Source of the DNA: Bigelowiella natans CCMP2755
Taxonomy: Eukaryota > Cercozoa > Chlorarachniophyceae
Direction: 5' to 3'
DNA length: 34,164 nucleotides
Assembly: GCA_000320545.1 (NCBI GenBank)
Contig: ADNK01000234.1
Span: forward strand, 25,001 to 59,164
Part shown: one piece after another, positions 1-10,806 of the stretch
Position numbering within the stretch: the first letter of the stretch is position 1
How the letters are laid out: every line of letters begins with the position of its first letter
Translations under genes and position numbers: made by a program
Notes under the pieces: generated by a model
Databases searched by the model: none
What the model saw: the letters and a program-made list of their open reading frames with translations, nothing else
Told to the model about the DNA's origin: nothing

Positions 1-501
1 AAAGTGCGTGACTAGCGCTCGTCACAAGTAACGCAGGCCATCTTTGCCATGAGAATGATGGCCCATCGTTCTTTAAGTTTGGAAACGGGCGCTCAAACAG
101 AAGAGTAGGTGCGGCCAGACCCCCTCCTCTTTTAACAAACCGACAAGACTGGGAACAGACCTCTCAAGACAACATTCTTAATTAAAACGCCTTTATTCTT
201 AACGTGTTGCGACGACTTCTCTCGGATTTGGAATTAATTCTGCTTATATTTGGCCGTAGGGTTTATTTGTTATTGCTTAGCAGCTTCGGGGTTCATTGAG
301 ACTCTCTTGGGGAATCATTTTCGTGTTACTTTGCGCAGCTGCTGAAATTGTCTTTGTATTCTCTTAAACGACAGCAAGCTGAACTTGTTGCAGGACCATG
401 ATCCCCGCTTTTCAGCATTCCCATGAAACCTGCAAAGGCTTGAAAAAAGTGCGAATTGTCGGAATTCGAAGCTCTGCACCTTCGTCATAACCCAAGTCAA
501 C
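1..501. other. Upstream region of the LHC gene, no gene recognised
   Basis: No coding signal is recognised here. The stretch should contain the promoter and 5' untranslated region of the light-harvesting gene that starts at 502. An AT-rich segment around 231-262 (with cttatattt) could hold core promoter elements, but I cannot place a TATA box or transcription start with confidence. Open frames on the minus strand that run in from the LHC gene are explained by its codon bias. Confidence 0.4.
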
Positions 502-1503
502 ATGGATATCAAGCGCGTTGGTCTCATTGCTTCTGTGGCTCTTAACGCCCTCCTCCTCATCGGAGTCTGCTCCATCTCCATGGGCAACGGAAAGGTTGCA
601 TCCGGTGTTGCTATCTCCCGCTCTGGATCCATGGTTAACAGCGCTGTTCGCGGTGTGAGCGCTCTTTCTGGCAAGAAGATCTCTGCCGAGCAGGGACGTG
701 CTATCCTCTCCCACTCCCCTAAGGCTAACCTCCTTGTCAAGACTGGAGCTATCACCAACAAGCTCGTCAAGTCTGGCATGAGCATCCCTGAGATCGCTCA
801 GCAGGTTACCTGCCAGAAGATTGGAGGTGCTGCTTGCCAAGAATGGTACGGACCTGACCGTGCTCTCTGGCTCGGCCCTTTCTCTGAGGGATCCGTTCCT
901 TCCTACCTCACCGGTGAATTCCCTGGAGACTACGGATGGGATACTCAGGGACTTTCCGCTGACCCAAACACCTTCGCTGCTTACCGTGAGACTGAAGTTA
1001 TCCACGCTCGTTGGGCTATGCTTGGAGCTCTTGGATGCGTTACCCCTGAACTTCTTGCTAAGTACTCTGGCGTTCCTATTGCTGAGCCTGTTTGGTTCAA
1101 GGCTGGATCCCAGATCTTCGCTGAAGGCGGACTTGACTACCTCGGAAACCCTTCCCTTGTTCACGCTCAGTCCATTCTTGCTATCCTTGCTTGCCAGGTC
1201 ATCCTTATGGGGGGAGCTGAAGCTTACCGTGTGAACGGAGGTCCTGCTGGAGAAGGTCTTGATGCTATCAACCCTGGTGGAGCTTTCGATCCTCTTGGAC
1301 TTGCTGACGATCCAGATACCTTCGCTGAACTTAAGGTTAAGGAGATCAAGAACGGCCGTCTCGCTATGTTCTCCATGCTCGGATTCTACGTTCAGGCTAT
1401 CGCTACCGGAAAGGGACCTGTTGAAAACTGGGCTGAGCACATCGCTGACCCTGCTGGAGTCAACGGTCTCACCAACGGCATTGCTACCAAGTTCACCCCT
1501 TAG
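502..1503 (+). CDS. Chlorophyll a/b-binding light-harvesting protein (LHCII type), plastid-targeted
   Basis: Antenna protein that binds chlorophyll a/b and xanthophylls in the thylakoid and passes excitation energy to a photosystem. The intronless frame gives 333 residues. Residues 1-28 form a signal-peptide-like leader with a hydrophobic core (about 7-23). Residues about 29-110 are Ser/Ala/Lys-rich and resemble a transit peptide, so the leader is of the two-part kind used for plastids with extra membranes. The mature part starts near WYGPDR (115-120), the motif linked to LHCII trimers. It contains first and third helix signatures [11 protein letters not shown] (163-173) and EIKNGRLAM (281-289), whose Glu and Arg pair and ligate chlorophyll. 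Length is typical for LHCII plus a long leader. Codon use is strongly biased, as in highly expressed genes. The family call is firm; which LHC paralogue it is cannot be told. Confidence 0.95.
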   Translation: MDIKRVGLIASVALNALLLIGVCSISMGNGKVASGVAISRSGSMVNSAVRGVSALSGKKISAEQGRAILSHSPKANLLVKTGAITNKLVKSGMSIPEIAQQVTCQKIGGAACQEWYGPDRALWLGPFSEGSVPSYLTGEFPGDYGWDTQGLSADPNTFAAYRETEVIHARWAMLGALGCVTPELLAKYSGVPIAEPVWFKAGSQIFAEGGLDYLGNPSLVHAQSILAILACQVILMGGAEAYRVNGGPAGEGLDAINPGGAFDPLGLADDPDTFAELKVKEIKNGRLAMFSMLGFYVQAIATGKGPVENWAEHIADPAGVNGLTNGIATKFTP

Positions 1504-1741
1504 AAAGCTTTGTAACACAGCGGGACAGATAGGACCTAATGTGCCTGTAGTCTCATTCTGCGTTGTAACGAAATATTTTACGAACTAGTATTGCGCAATT
1601 TGTCTAGACGCATTCGCTGATGAGTACATGTACTGCGATGGATTTCAGTTGTCATCCTGATGTAGCTTTGTAATGTGCGCGATCTTGCGCAGTCACATTC
1701 GTTGCAGGCTAAGTATGGCCAATTGCCAATCTGTTTCAACA

Positions 1742-1778
1742 GTGTGTGATGTGTGATTATTACTTAAACATCACACAC
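1742..1778. repeat. Perfect 10-bp inverted repeat (hairpin)
   Basis: GTGTGTGATG at 1742-1751 is the reverse complement of CATCACACAC at 1769-1778, with a 17-base AT-rich spacer. It lies about 240 bases past the LHC stop. It could be part of a 3' end structure or a small repeat remnant; there is no direct evidence of function. Confidence 0.6.
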
Positions 1779-1809
1779 CGATACGAGCCTCAATTAGTTG
1801 TTGAAATGC

Positions 1810-2223
1810 ATCACAAGTCCGTCAAACCCGGTAACGACGGGGTTGTGAACAGTGCAGCGCTTTGAAGCAGCAGGCGGAGTTGCAGTTAGTCAAAGAAAAG
1901 TCATCAGAACTTGTCCGATGGCCAAACCTGAAAAAATGACCGAAATGTTGACCAAAATGTCCATTTTCAAGGCCTCGAAGTGCATGTGAAAATTCACACC
2001 TGTTGTGTAGCGGATGCACGTTGCGCGCGTTTGTTCTTTGTCACATTTTGAATACTTTTGCGTGTGCGTTACGTTTGACCAAATGTGACATGCACGAAAA
2101 ATTTCAAAGAAATGCGAGCAAATCCAATGTCCATTGCATCACATGACGCGCTTTGTCGCGCGCAAAAGCTTCGATCCAAATGCACATTCTGGCGATTCGT
2201 TACAGGTTTGACGGACTTGTGAT
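1810..2223. mobile_element. MITE-like non-autonomous DNA element with about 27-bp terminal inverted repeats
   Basis: The left end (1810-1837), ATCACAAGTCCGTCAAACC then CGGTAACGA, is matched by the reverse complement of the right end (2197-2223), ATCACAAGTCCGTCAAACC then TGTAACGA. The first 19 bases are identical, followed by one short mismatch/indel. The element is about 414 bp, AT-rich inside, and has no open frame long enough for a transposase. Size and termini fit a miniature inverted-repeat transposable element. I do not see an obvious target-site duplication beyond a possible AT dinucleotide, so the family is unassigned. Confidence 0.65.
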
Positions 2224-2542
2224 ACGTGCTGTCGATACGGAGATCAATATTTCATGCAACACCTTGCGATCGACAATGCAAATCATGTTTCATGCATCAC
2301 TTTACATGTGGCCTAGCAGTGCGCGCTAGCAGCACGTGTATCATGCAGTCTAGCAGTACGCATGTGAGACGGATGTGTACGATTGTGATCGAGTAATGAA
2401 TGTGTAGTTCCTCATGTATGTACGTACACAGTTTGCGTCAAGGACTAGCATGGCCTTGTTATATGCGCGCTAGCTTGAGGAGGCAAACTAGCAAAGCTAG
2501 CTAGCTAGGTCAGGTCATGCGCATGCGCATCATGCAAACATC

Positions 2543-2757
2543 TTATTTTCTCGATCGAAGAATTGCAAGGACAAATTTGAGCCGGTGGCCTGGTTTCATC
2601 CTAATTTTACTTGCTAATTCATTTAGTGCAGCTTTATTCTTCATCTGAACAGAATTGATGAGAACAATTGATAAAACTAAAGAACTCAGAAGACTCAGCA
2701 AGTTCTGATTTTCACAATATACTATTTCCAGTTTTGCCAGATGCTCAATTCCCTCTT
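2543..2757 (-). CDS. C-terminal exons of a SAM-domain-like protein (partial gene model)
   Basis: Two minus-strand exons (about 2757-2723 and 2644-2543) join in phase across an intron starting at gtatat and ending at ttcag. The joined end reads KEGIEHLAKLEI, then MKNKAALNELASK, then IRMKPGHRLKFVLAILRSRK and a TAA stop. The final MKPGHRLKFVLAI segment resembles the last helix of a sterile alpha motif (SAM) domain, where a Gly-His-Arg pattern is common. SAM domains mediate protein-protein contacts, so no specific function follows. Upstream exons must lie towards higher coordinates; one candidate is the Lys-rich stretch at 3545-3778. I could not connect them. Confidence 0.45.
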
Positions 2758-2794
2758 TTCTAAGTCTGGGTATAAGAGGTGCATTGCACAGCAT

Positions 2795-4054
2795 TTAGCC
2801 CAATAACCACAAAGTGAGAGAGTATGTATCTAGTAGGAAAGGATGAAGTATGAGGTTGGGAAGAACCTTTCAGCACAGCCAAATCCTCTCATCCTCTGGG
2901 CATCGAAGGAACTCTCAAGCTGAGTCTCATCCTGTAGCAAAGCTGAATCAACTCACAAACAACCAAACGATTGTTTTTCTTATTTTTTATTACGTACAGG
3001 TAGAGGCAGACAACAGCACATCTAAGCACGCAGCGCTGATCGATCACCGTTTCCTCCATATCTCCGATAATACCACCGTTCGGGGGTGGCGACGGCGGCA
3101 CTGAATAAGGTGCAGGTGGGGCGAACCTTTTGCAGGCATTGTTGCGATGGATGGAGGATTGCAATCAAAATGTCGAGTATTGCAACATTGATGAGGAATA
3201 GAAAAACACTGTACCGAAATCTCCGTGTCCCGGGAGGTGGCGGCGGGACCTGCGAAGGTCCTAGCGAGGGCGACAAAGCTGATAGCATAGGCGCTGGTTC
3301 TAAGCGGCTCGTACAGCCTGGATACAAGGAAGAGGGGGGGGGGGGGGCAGAGAGTATTAAAAACGCTGTACCAGGGGAATGAACAATCAATATCATTGAG
3401 CCTTCCTCGGGATAGTGCATACATCACTCGCAAGCCGCAAAAATGTGCAATTTCGATGAGAGATTGTCGAGCTGTGGCACTCCGCAATGCCATCAAATGA
3501 AGTTGTCATTGTCGGACAAGGTCTAAACAAATAAGCTATAACACCTTCTTCATCAATTTGTACTCTTTTTGAAGATGCCGGTACGAGTTCCAAGCGCCCC
3601 TCTCCTCCGAAGTCATGTCCTTTTTTGACCGCCTGGCAATTTTTTCCTTGGCAATTTTTTTCTTGGCCATCTCCCCCTCTCCCCTCCTGGTTGTGTTCCT
3701 TCTCATACTTATTTTTCCGAAGAGCGTTGTCTCATCGTTGTCGCGGAAATGCGTGCCTTTTTGGAAGTACGACATCAAATTTGATGGAACTGTCGAGCGT
3801 CTCGTTCGTAGACCTTTATTACTCGTATCGGGACAACAAATGGGAGAGGCTGGAGGGAAAAATGAGGCTCACAACGGTTCGGGAAATGCAGTGAGCGACA
3901 AGCCCTTGCCGCGGAAATATGTGAAAAATCAAAGCCGTTTGTTGACGGTAAGGATTTCGTTGCCACAGCTTCCCAAGAAACCCTGATTTCTTTTCGCGCT
4001 GGGCTATTTGGTCACCGCCCCGCCTCGCCCTCAGAGACCGATTGCCAGCGGAGA
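2795..4054. other. Unresolved region between two divergent gene models
   Basis: Probably contains upstream minus-strand exons of the SAM-domain gene that ends at 2543, then the shared 5' region with the plus-strand gene starting at 4055. Several overlapping open frames occur around 3020-3500 on both strands. None has a recognisable domain or a splice chain I can defend. A poly-G run lies near 3334-3347. Confidence 0.3.
3545..3778 (-). CDS. Possible Lys/Arg-rich exon of the minus-strand SAM-domain gene
   Basis: A minus-strand open frame here is rich in Lys, Arg and Glu (for example MAKKKIAKEKIARRSKKDM) and ends at a plausible donor, KLMKK followed by gtgtta (exon end 3545). Composition suggests a charged helix. 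It may belong to the same gene as the SAM-like exons at 2543-2757, but the intervening exons are not resolved, and it could be chance. Confidence 0.25.
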
Positions 4055-5960
4055 ATGGCCGGGAAACCTCGGGAGATATCTACCGACGCTCAGGGGTGCT
4101 CAGAAAGAGACGATGTGGCCCAGCTCAAGGAGGAGATGAAGTTCGATCATTTTGATTTTTTGCCACATTGTGTGCGCGTGTGCATGAGAAGTATATCATT
4201 AAATTTTTAGCATACACTCACGCTGAAAGGACTAATTGAACAGCTTTTTAATGTAGTTCACATCCCATGTTTCCCTTGTTTCTCAGAAAGTTGAAAAGCC
4301 AAGTGACGCATCTGCAACATCTTCTCTCAATGAGTCATCAATCTCAGGTGGGCGATCCTGACCGTGATGATGATGAACGGTCAACTGTCTACTTCCAACA
4401 TTATTTGAATGATTTTTGTAGGGATATTCTTATTGTTTTGTCCCGTTTTGCTGCTTTCAGCCAGTAGTCACGTCTAATATGATGAAAACAGGATAGCAGC
4501 GACCATGGCGACTCTGAACCGGCAAGTATGAGAACTTCATCGGAAAACCATGAAGGTGTTCTGCAACAACTTGACTGTTATCTCTACATCTTCTCCTTCT
4601 CGTGAGTAGTAACGCAATATTGATACGGTACAGCATATACATCTTCATTATGCTTAGACTCCCTTGAGAGACTGCAGCAGCTCCCACCTCCAGCCCAGCA
4701 AGCTCATTCCCAACAGCAGCACCACCATCAGCAGCGACAACAACAACAACAACAACAACAACAGCGTACCTACAGGCTTAAAGAGCGTCGTTCAAGCAGA
4801 AAGATTAGCACTCCTAAAAACGGAGGCGGTTCTCCAGCAACGGCGAACAACACCCCATCAACATACATGTCGCTCTCATCATCTTGGTCATCTCTCTCCT
4901 CCTCCCCGTCCGCCACACCCATCAACAGAGGCAACCGAAGCTACTCGGAGCAGAAAAAGAGTACGAAGACTCACAAAGGCCGAAAGAAGGGCAGTAGCAG
5001 CCATGGGAGGACGGGCTCAAGATTTCCGAGCTTCGGCATGAGCAGCTTCTTGTCCAAGGCAGCAGGGGGGGATAGGAAGTCTCATGATGAGCTGCAAGCA
5101 TCTCCCATTACCTACCATGGTGGAGAAGTCACAATCAGCAACGAAACCAACGGTAATCGTAGTAAATCGTTCCTTCTTCATCGCTCGAGGGCCACCTCGG
5201 TGTCCAACGAGACCTCTATCCGATCGAAGGTAGTGAAAGTAGTAAGGGAGGGGGGGGGAGGGGGGGCGAGGTAGGATCTGACGACACGTCCAATCCGATT
5301 TATGGAAATAAAAGTTTGCATCTTAACTGAATGCAAATGCGATATTAACCACAAACCCATGCCCTTTCTTCTCTCCTCTCTTCTCTCTCTCTCTCTCTTT
5401 CTCTCTGTCTCAATTTAGGACGATCAACGTAGGCGCCGCAGCCTACCATCCTCATCGATTAAGGTGACGACTAGTCTTATCAATTTCTTCCTTCTTCTAC
5501 TACACCTTCTGCGTCCTTGCTCGATGTTCCACTCATCCACCGACGGGTCCTCCTCGAGGCGCCCACGCTTACATTTGATTCATATTTGATTCTTATTCGT
5601 AATGAAAATGTCAATATATTCCCTGCTGCTGCATTCTCTCTGCTGCTGCCACTGCTCTGTATTAAATGCATGATGATGAAATGGAAGAGGAAGCAGGAAA
5701 TGGGTTGAAGGAAGTTTATGATACCCCCCTCCTCCTCCTCCACCTCCTCCTCCTTTTCTCCCTTTTCTTAATGTGTAATGTCCAGTGATTGTGTTGTTAC
5801 TTGCTGCATGTGCTTTATTGTCCACCGCTCTTCCTCCTCCTCCTCCTCCTCTTCTTCCTCGATGATTATATGTAGGCCACAGCGGTGGGGTTCATTCGGA
5901 AGCTCCGGAGGAACTCGGAAATCACAAACGAAACTGTCCCCTCACTCTTCATGCCCATAC

Positions 5961-6000
<40 letters not shown>

Positions 6001-6121
6001 GAGCCTCGTATGCTTCATTCAACCTTCCCACGAGACCGAACACTAGTCGTCATCACAAATATCATTCATCAACCCCACTCCCCCCACCCCTCCCTTATAT
6101 CATCAATTTTATTATGCGTGC

Positions 6122-6169
<48 letters not shown>

Positions 6170-7466
6170 CGTGTATGCATGCAGAACGAGAGAATCGGGA
6201 GAAGAAGCAGGAGGGGCAGGAGGCGGAACTTCGTCGTTGTCACGTGTCCACTCCTCACCCGCGTTCTCACGGGAAATCATGTTAAACTCGAGCATTTTCC
6301 AAAAAAAGACGACCTCCTCCTCCTCCTCCTCCTCGGCATCAACGCCCTTCCTCCCGTCAGTGCTGCACGACGATTCAAAGCTCCAGAATGTGCTAGCGAG
6401 CCCACACGGCCTCAAGGTAGATTTGCTATTCACGCTGATGTATGATACATTGATTAAAAAGATATCATCATGACGACGCAGAAGCAGCGAAAGAGTGAGT
6501 TGTTGGTGTAGTGAGGGTTAGAGAGAAACCGTGAATGTCACTAGCTTTGGATGCTGCTACTGCTGCTGCTGCCCCCCCCTCCTCTACTCTTCTCCAATTT
6601 CTCTCTAATCAGTATCATCATCATCATCAACAACAACAACAACCAGTATCGCCATAGGCATAACATCCAATTCTATTTATCTAAAATTATCATATATTAA
6701 ATACACACACACACACACAAACCCACACATATAAAAACCAGTACTTCATGCTGTTTGTTGAGGGGGAGAAGAGCTCAGAGAACCTACGGTTGTTCCTCCA
6801 TCCATCGCTTGAAACTTCACCTCATCCCACGTCCTCCTAGCTTTATTATTCGAAAATTTGGGGAAGGGGGGGGGGGGGGGGGGGGGGTCATCAATGCGAG
6901 TGAGCTTTGATTCTTAAAAACAATTATTATGTTACATCGTATACATGTCCTGAAAGGTTTATGCGAGATAATCGCAAATTCATCCTCAAGCGGCAGGCGG
7001 AAATGAAGTACCTTTCCTCCGTCGCTGAGCGTGTTTGTAACTCCCTCCAGGCGAATACGGTGAGGGATGGGGAAAAGCTGCATACATAAAGATACGTGTA
7101 CATATGAGTAGTATTCATGTGCATCCTTTAAATGTGTTTGGGTGCTTGTGTTTGGCAGAAAATAACAGCCTCGAGGACGACCAGCAAGGCTAAAACGAAA
7201 GAGAGCAAAGCCAATGGCGGCGGCCACATCGCTAGCAGCAGTGCGAATATCTCTTCTTCAGCTATCATTGGGGTTCGTGCAGCCGCCAACGAGAGCGATC
7301 TCAGGGAGATAAATGCGAACAGGAACAAGCATATCGAGAAAATACGGCTGGCTGTCAAGAGAGGCGACCTCACCTCGCTGCAGCTGAATGCGCTCAATAT
7401 AAGGCATCAGATCCAAGACCAGCTGGTGTGTTTACACACTATACATGGATGTGTGCGTGCCTGCGT

Positions 7467-7499
<33 letters not shown>

Positions 7500-7820
7500 C
7501 ATGTACATTAGGATTTTTTGTTTTTTTACACAATAAACGGAGACGGGCAGTAACAGATTATTTAAAAAAAGGGGGGGGGGATGTGATTGGTGTGATTGGA
7601 AGGCCGAGGGCGCGACATCCACGTAGGGTGCTGCGACCATTGGAGCGTCTTGTTGTTGTTGTTGTTGTCGCAGAACCGTAGAGCCGTTCGTTGTGGATAT
7701 ATAGCGGAATAAAATCAACCACAACAACAGCGATCGTGTCAACAAGTTGTCGTCAGATAGTATCGTGAGCTTATTCACGTCATTGCACGCCATCTCCAAC
7801 TTGTTAGTGATACTGGAGAA

Positions 7821-7870
<50 letters not shown>

Positions 7871-8189
7871 CAAGAAGAAGAACTGAGAAGAAGCAGTCAT
7901 AGTTTGGTTTTCCTCTCATCATTGTTCCACGTAGATGTCGTCGCTGCAAGTGGGGCGGAAGGATGGCGACGATGAGAAATGCAGTGGTGGGGCAAGGGGC
8001 GGGTGGGATCGCCAAAGACGGCTAATTTCCGACCACGAATGCAAGGTGGAGCATACACATATGAGAGGCCTGCGACGATGCTATTTACGATGATGACTGG
8101 GCGCCATTGATATGCTTTACTCATGATGCACTTGCGTGGGTCTGAATACTATGAAGGCAGACGATGGCAACAAGCGAAGATGAAGCCAC

Positions 8190-8222
<33 letters not shown>

Positions 8223-8750
8223 AGTAGTTGTTGAAGATCGATAGTGAGGTTTATGTAATGCACAGGCTGCGCTGAGGAGCTTGAAGCTGCAGAACTTGTC
8301 TTCCTTCCCTATCATCGTGGTCGTACATCGCGTCAGCATGCGGACTACTAGGGTAGTTGTTGATCCTGTCTTAGCGAAAAGAACGAGGATGGGGGAGGGG
8401 GGGGGGGTGGGGGGGGATAGGAGGGGAGAACGGCAAAGCAATAGAGCAGGAAAAATACTACAATTAACATCGTGTCTCTTTCGATCATTATTAGCGCGTC
8501 TGTGCGCATGATGTCCCCTGAAATGCATGTGAATAACCCAGGCGGCACGCCATGAGGAGCAGCAGCAGCAAAGCAGCACATCTTTCCCGAAGAACTCCTC
8601 GACGACGCTGCTGAAAAACTGCAGCTGCAAGGTCTCGTTGAAAGGCCACAATCGTGAGGACCTCATCGCGGCTGGACAAGGCGGCGGCAGTGATATGGCG
8701 GCGCTGAAGCACTCCTCCTCACAACGGACAAAGGTCACAGTGACAACGGT

Positions 8751-8799
<49 letters not shown>

Positions 8800-9552
8800 G
8801 GTGATGGATCAAACGTGGGCCATCGTATCGTCGTCTGTACTCGGTCTTCATAGCTCGTGCATGCAGCAGCTGCACTACCACCACCACCACCACCACCACC
8901 ACCACCAGCAAAACGAATTAAAGTATTGTCCAAGAATACAAACTCCTTTGGTCTAGCTACCCATATTTCAGCTCGAGTTCCTCCCCCCCCCCCCCTTCCC
9001 CTCCCCCTCCCCCTCCTCCTCCTCCTCCTGTTTACATGTCTATCTCTCAACCTTACAGCCGATAAAGGAGAGAACCGACCTCCTGGAATGGAATGAGCCT
9101 ATACGCCTCACCTCAGCACGATATCAGGTACTTGTTGTACACAGGAAGGAAGAGCTCTCATGGAGGGGAGGGAGTGATAGCTGGGAGGTGAATAAGCATG
9201 GCTTGTTCTGGTTCCGTCTCATGTGGGCCGCGTGCCTTCATTATCATAGCCTTCGTCGTTTGCAGAGTTTGTCGCCACCACGTGCAAAGCATGTTCCATT
9301 TGCTTTCTTACTTCTCTTCCTTCTTCTTCTTCTTCTTCTTCTTCTTCATCTTGTGCGCGATGCGGGCTCGCAGGACCACCTCATCATCTCCATTCAGAGC
9401 AGTGGGATGGTGTCCCATCTGCGACACGGATACTGCAAATTCGAGCTCGCCCGATTGAAGAACAACCCCATTGTATGTAAGGGCGGAGGCCGCACCACCA
9501 CCATCACAATTAGAATGATAATCATCATAATGATCATCGTCATTATTAGAAG

Positions 9553-9584
<32 letters not shown>

Positions 9585-9876
9585 TTTTCGCCAAATTTTC
9601 GAGATAGGCAAACGCACGCCTCCTGACAATGGTGCTAATGGACGCTTGCGATTATAAAGGGGGAAGGGGGGGGGGATACAATTTGGTGCAAGAAAAAGTT
9701 ATTTATTTCGTGGTACAAATTCGTTCCAGGTTCACACGCAGCTGGAGACATACAAAATGAAAACCCGTATCCAGCCCACGCCTTACGTTATGCACCTTTC
9801 CGTGCTTGTGGACCCGGCGATTCTTGACCAGGCTCTTGACCTCCGTCGTGGGCGGAGTAGATCAGGAGTTATCTGA
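4055..9876 (+). CDS. Large multi-exon protein: N-terminal coiled coil, poly-Gln/Ser-rich middle, C-terminal C2-like domain
   Basis: Function not recognised. Exons that chain in phase are 4055-4140, 4287-4347, 4492-4555, 4658-5229 and 5419-5463; the next starts at 5876, with its end unclear. Later exons are about 6185-6416, about 6965-7059, 7159-7425, from 7705, from 8542, 9059-9127, 9374-9472 and 9730-9876 (stop TGA). The start at 4055 gives MAGKPREISTDAQ and then a short heptad-like segment (VAQLKEEMKKLKSQVTHLQ). The 4658 exon encodes a Gln/His run and then Ser-rich, basic sequence. Exons near 7159-7820 are helical and charged (RNKHIEKIRLAVKRGDL). The last exons (KVTVTTVDDDD, RTDLLEWNEPIRLTS, DHLIISIQSS, YVMHLSVLVD) resemble the strands of a C2 domain, which often binds lipid or protein. 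Exons in 5876-8900 are the least certain. Introns are full of microsatellites. Confidence 0.6.
4738..4765 (+). repeat. Coding CAA/CAG tract (poly-Gln)
   Basis: A run of CAA codons within the 4658-5229 exon encodes about nine consecutive Gln, preceded by a Gln/His stretch. It lies in the reading frame of the surrounding exon, unlike most other microsatellites here. Confidence 0.85.
5959..5999. repeat. (CA)n microsatellite
   Basis: An almost pure CA dinucleotide tract at or just after the end of an exon of the 4055-9876 gene. It makes the exon border there hard to place. Confidence 0.9.
6117..6168. repeat. (CG)n(TG)n compound microsatellite
   Basis: Alternating purine-pyrimidine tract of CG then TG repeats just before an acceptor near 6184. 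Such tracts can adopt left-handed DNA. It is probably intronic. Confidence 0.9.
6866..6887. repeat. 22-base poly-G run
   Basis: An uninterrupted G run upstream of the exon that ends at 7059. It can form a G-quadruplex and is prone to length error in sequencing. Confidence 0.85.
7469..7497. repeat. (GT)n microsatellite directly after a splice donor
   Basis: The tract follows the donor at 7425/7426 by about 45 bases inside an intron of the 4055-9876 gene. Confidence 0.9.
7825..7867. repeat. (GA)n microsatellite
   Basis: The tract follows the exon starting at 7705. If translated it would give an Arg-Glu dipeptide run. A donor-like GTAGCA at its end leaves open whether part of it is coding. Confidence 0.9.
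8190..8222. repeat. (GAT)n microsatellite
   Basis: Eleven GAT/ATG-phase trinucleotides in a probable intron of the 4055-9876 gene. Confidence 0.9.
8751..8804 (+). repeat. (GAT)n(GGT)n tract, probably coding for poly-Asp/poly-Gly
   Basis: In the frame of the exon starting at 8542, this tract reads as a poly-Asp run followed by poly-Gly, directly after TKVTVTTV, the presumed first strand of the C2-like domain. It would be a low-complexity loop insertion. Confidence 0.7.
9318..9348. repeat. (TTC)n microsatellite
   Basis: Pyrimidine-rich trinucleotide tract about 25 bases before the acceptor at 9373. It may serve as the polypyrimidine tract of that intron. Confidence 0.85.
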
Positions 9877-10806
9877 ATCATTATGTTCAGAGCCAGAGAC
9901 TATGTTCGGCGACTCTCCAGCCCTGCGAATTCAAGGACTATCACTGATCTTGAGGGCATTATATTCTGCTGTTTAAGCACTGTAGCCACAGAATTGCATA
10001 GCTATATTAGGGGGACAATTGAAGAAATATATAATATATATAGTGTATTGCTGTGTCTATTATAAATATCAAACATTAATTACAACCGTCCTGCTGCGTG
10101 CACGTGCACTCGCAACGGGCGTATATGACGTACGTGACTTATCGACTGATTACCTTTTGTATTAAACTTCCGTGCTGATGCAAACTAACCACACTAGCAC
10201 GCTTGAAGCAAGTATATACGTGTGACAACAGCGTGCATGGATCTGTGACAGATCGCGAAAATGTGCGCACAATCCCACATCACAGGAGCACATGCCTGCG
10301 CGCGCGATTTGATTATTAAGTGGCTTCAAATCTGTTTGCATTGCCATCAGATTTGCAAGCCTGTAACGCAAGTGCATGTCAGGTTTGCCAGGTATAAACG
10401 TGCACATGCTAGATGTAGTACGACGCATCGATTACGAGAGAGAATGCATTTATTTCCATTTATGCGATGCATTCAATGTGTAACCATGACAAGCAAGACT
10501 AAGTGCAGCGTCCTGTTTTATCCAGTATCACTCTGCTGCAATATGTGCAAGTAATACGATGTACAGCACGCTTCTTATCGAGATGACATTCACTCTTTCT
10601 TCACTCACTCAAAAATACTGTCGTAAGTCGTAGTAAAAGTGTATTTGCTCGAATTTCCAGGAATCCTAAAAGAAATTATGCGAAGAATTATAGGCGTAAA
10701 TTGAAGCTAAGGCTTGTGAATGTTTCAATGTGATGGGAGGTCAAACGAAATTTCTCCCTATACTCTCCTTTCCCCCCACCGATAGCCCCTCCTTCACTTT
10801 CTGCAG
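9877..10806. other. Intergenic region between convergent genes
   Basis: No gene is recognised. It holds the 3' ends of the plus-strand C2-like gene (stop 9876) and the minus-strand lectin-like gene (stop 10807). The sequence is AT-rich near 10020-10080 and has many TGCA/GTGC-type words at 10090-10450. Further exons of the minus-strand gene could lie here if the AG/gtagct donor next to its TAG is used, but I found no additional repeat. Confidence 0.4.

Larger units (their letters stand above)
1504..2542. other. Intergenic region downstream of LHC, with hairpin, MITE-like element and short palindromes
   Basis: No gene is recognised. The first part is the LHC 3' region. It holds a 10-bp perfect hairpin (1742-1778) and the MITE-like element listed separately. 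At 2312-2360 three close copies of CTAGCAGYRCG occur, and at 2517-2530 there is a perfect palindrome ATGCGCATGCGCAT. Several GCTAGC/CTAG-rich stretches lie between 2465 and 2510. Confidence 0.6.

Noticed and set aside
412-1518. Long minus-strand open frame (368 codons) across the LHC gene
   Set aside because: It is antisense to a clear LHC gene and arises from that gene's biased codon use. The translation is Ser-rich without a domain.
5959-5999. Tandem repeats considered as a CRISPR array or telomere
   Set aside because: These are simple dinucleotide microsatellites without unique spacers or telomere units.
8121-9050. Minus-strand open frame of 309 codons
   Set aside because: Mostly translated microsatellites (poly-Ser, poly-Ile, poly-Gly, poly-Pro). 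Recognisable exons of the C2-like gene lie on the plus strand here.
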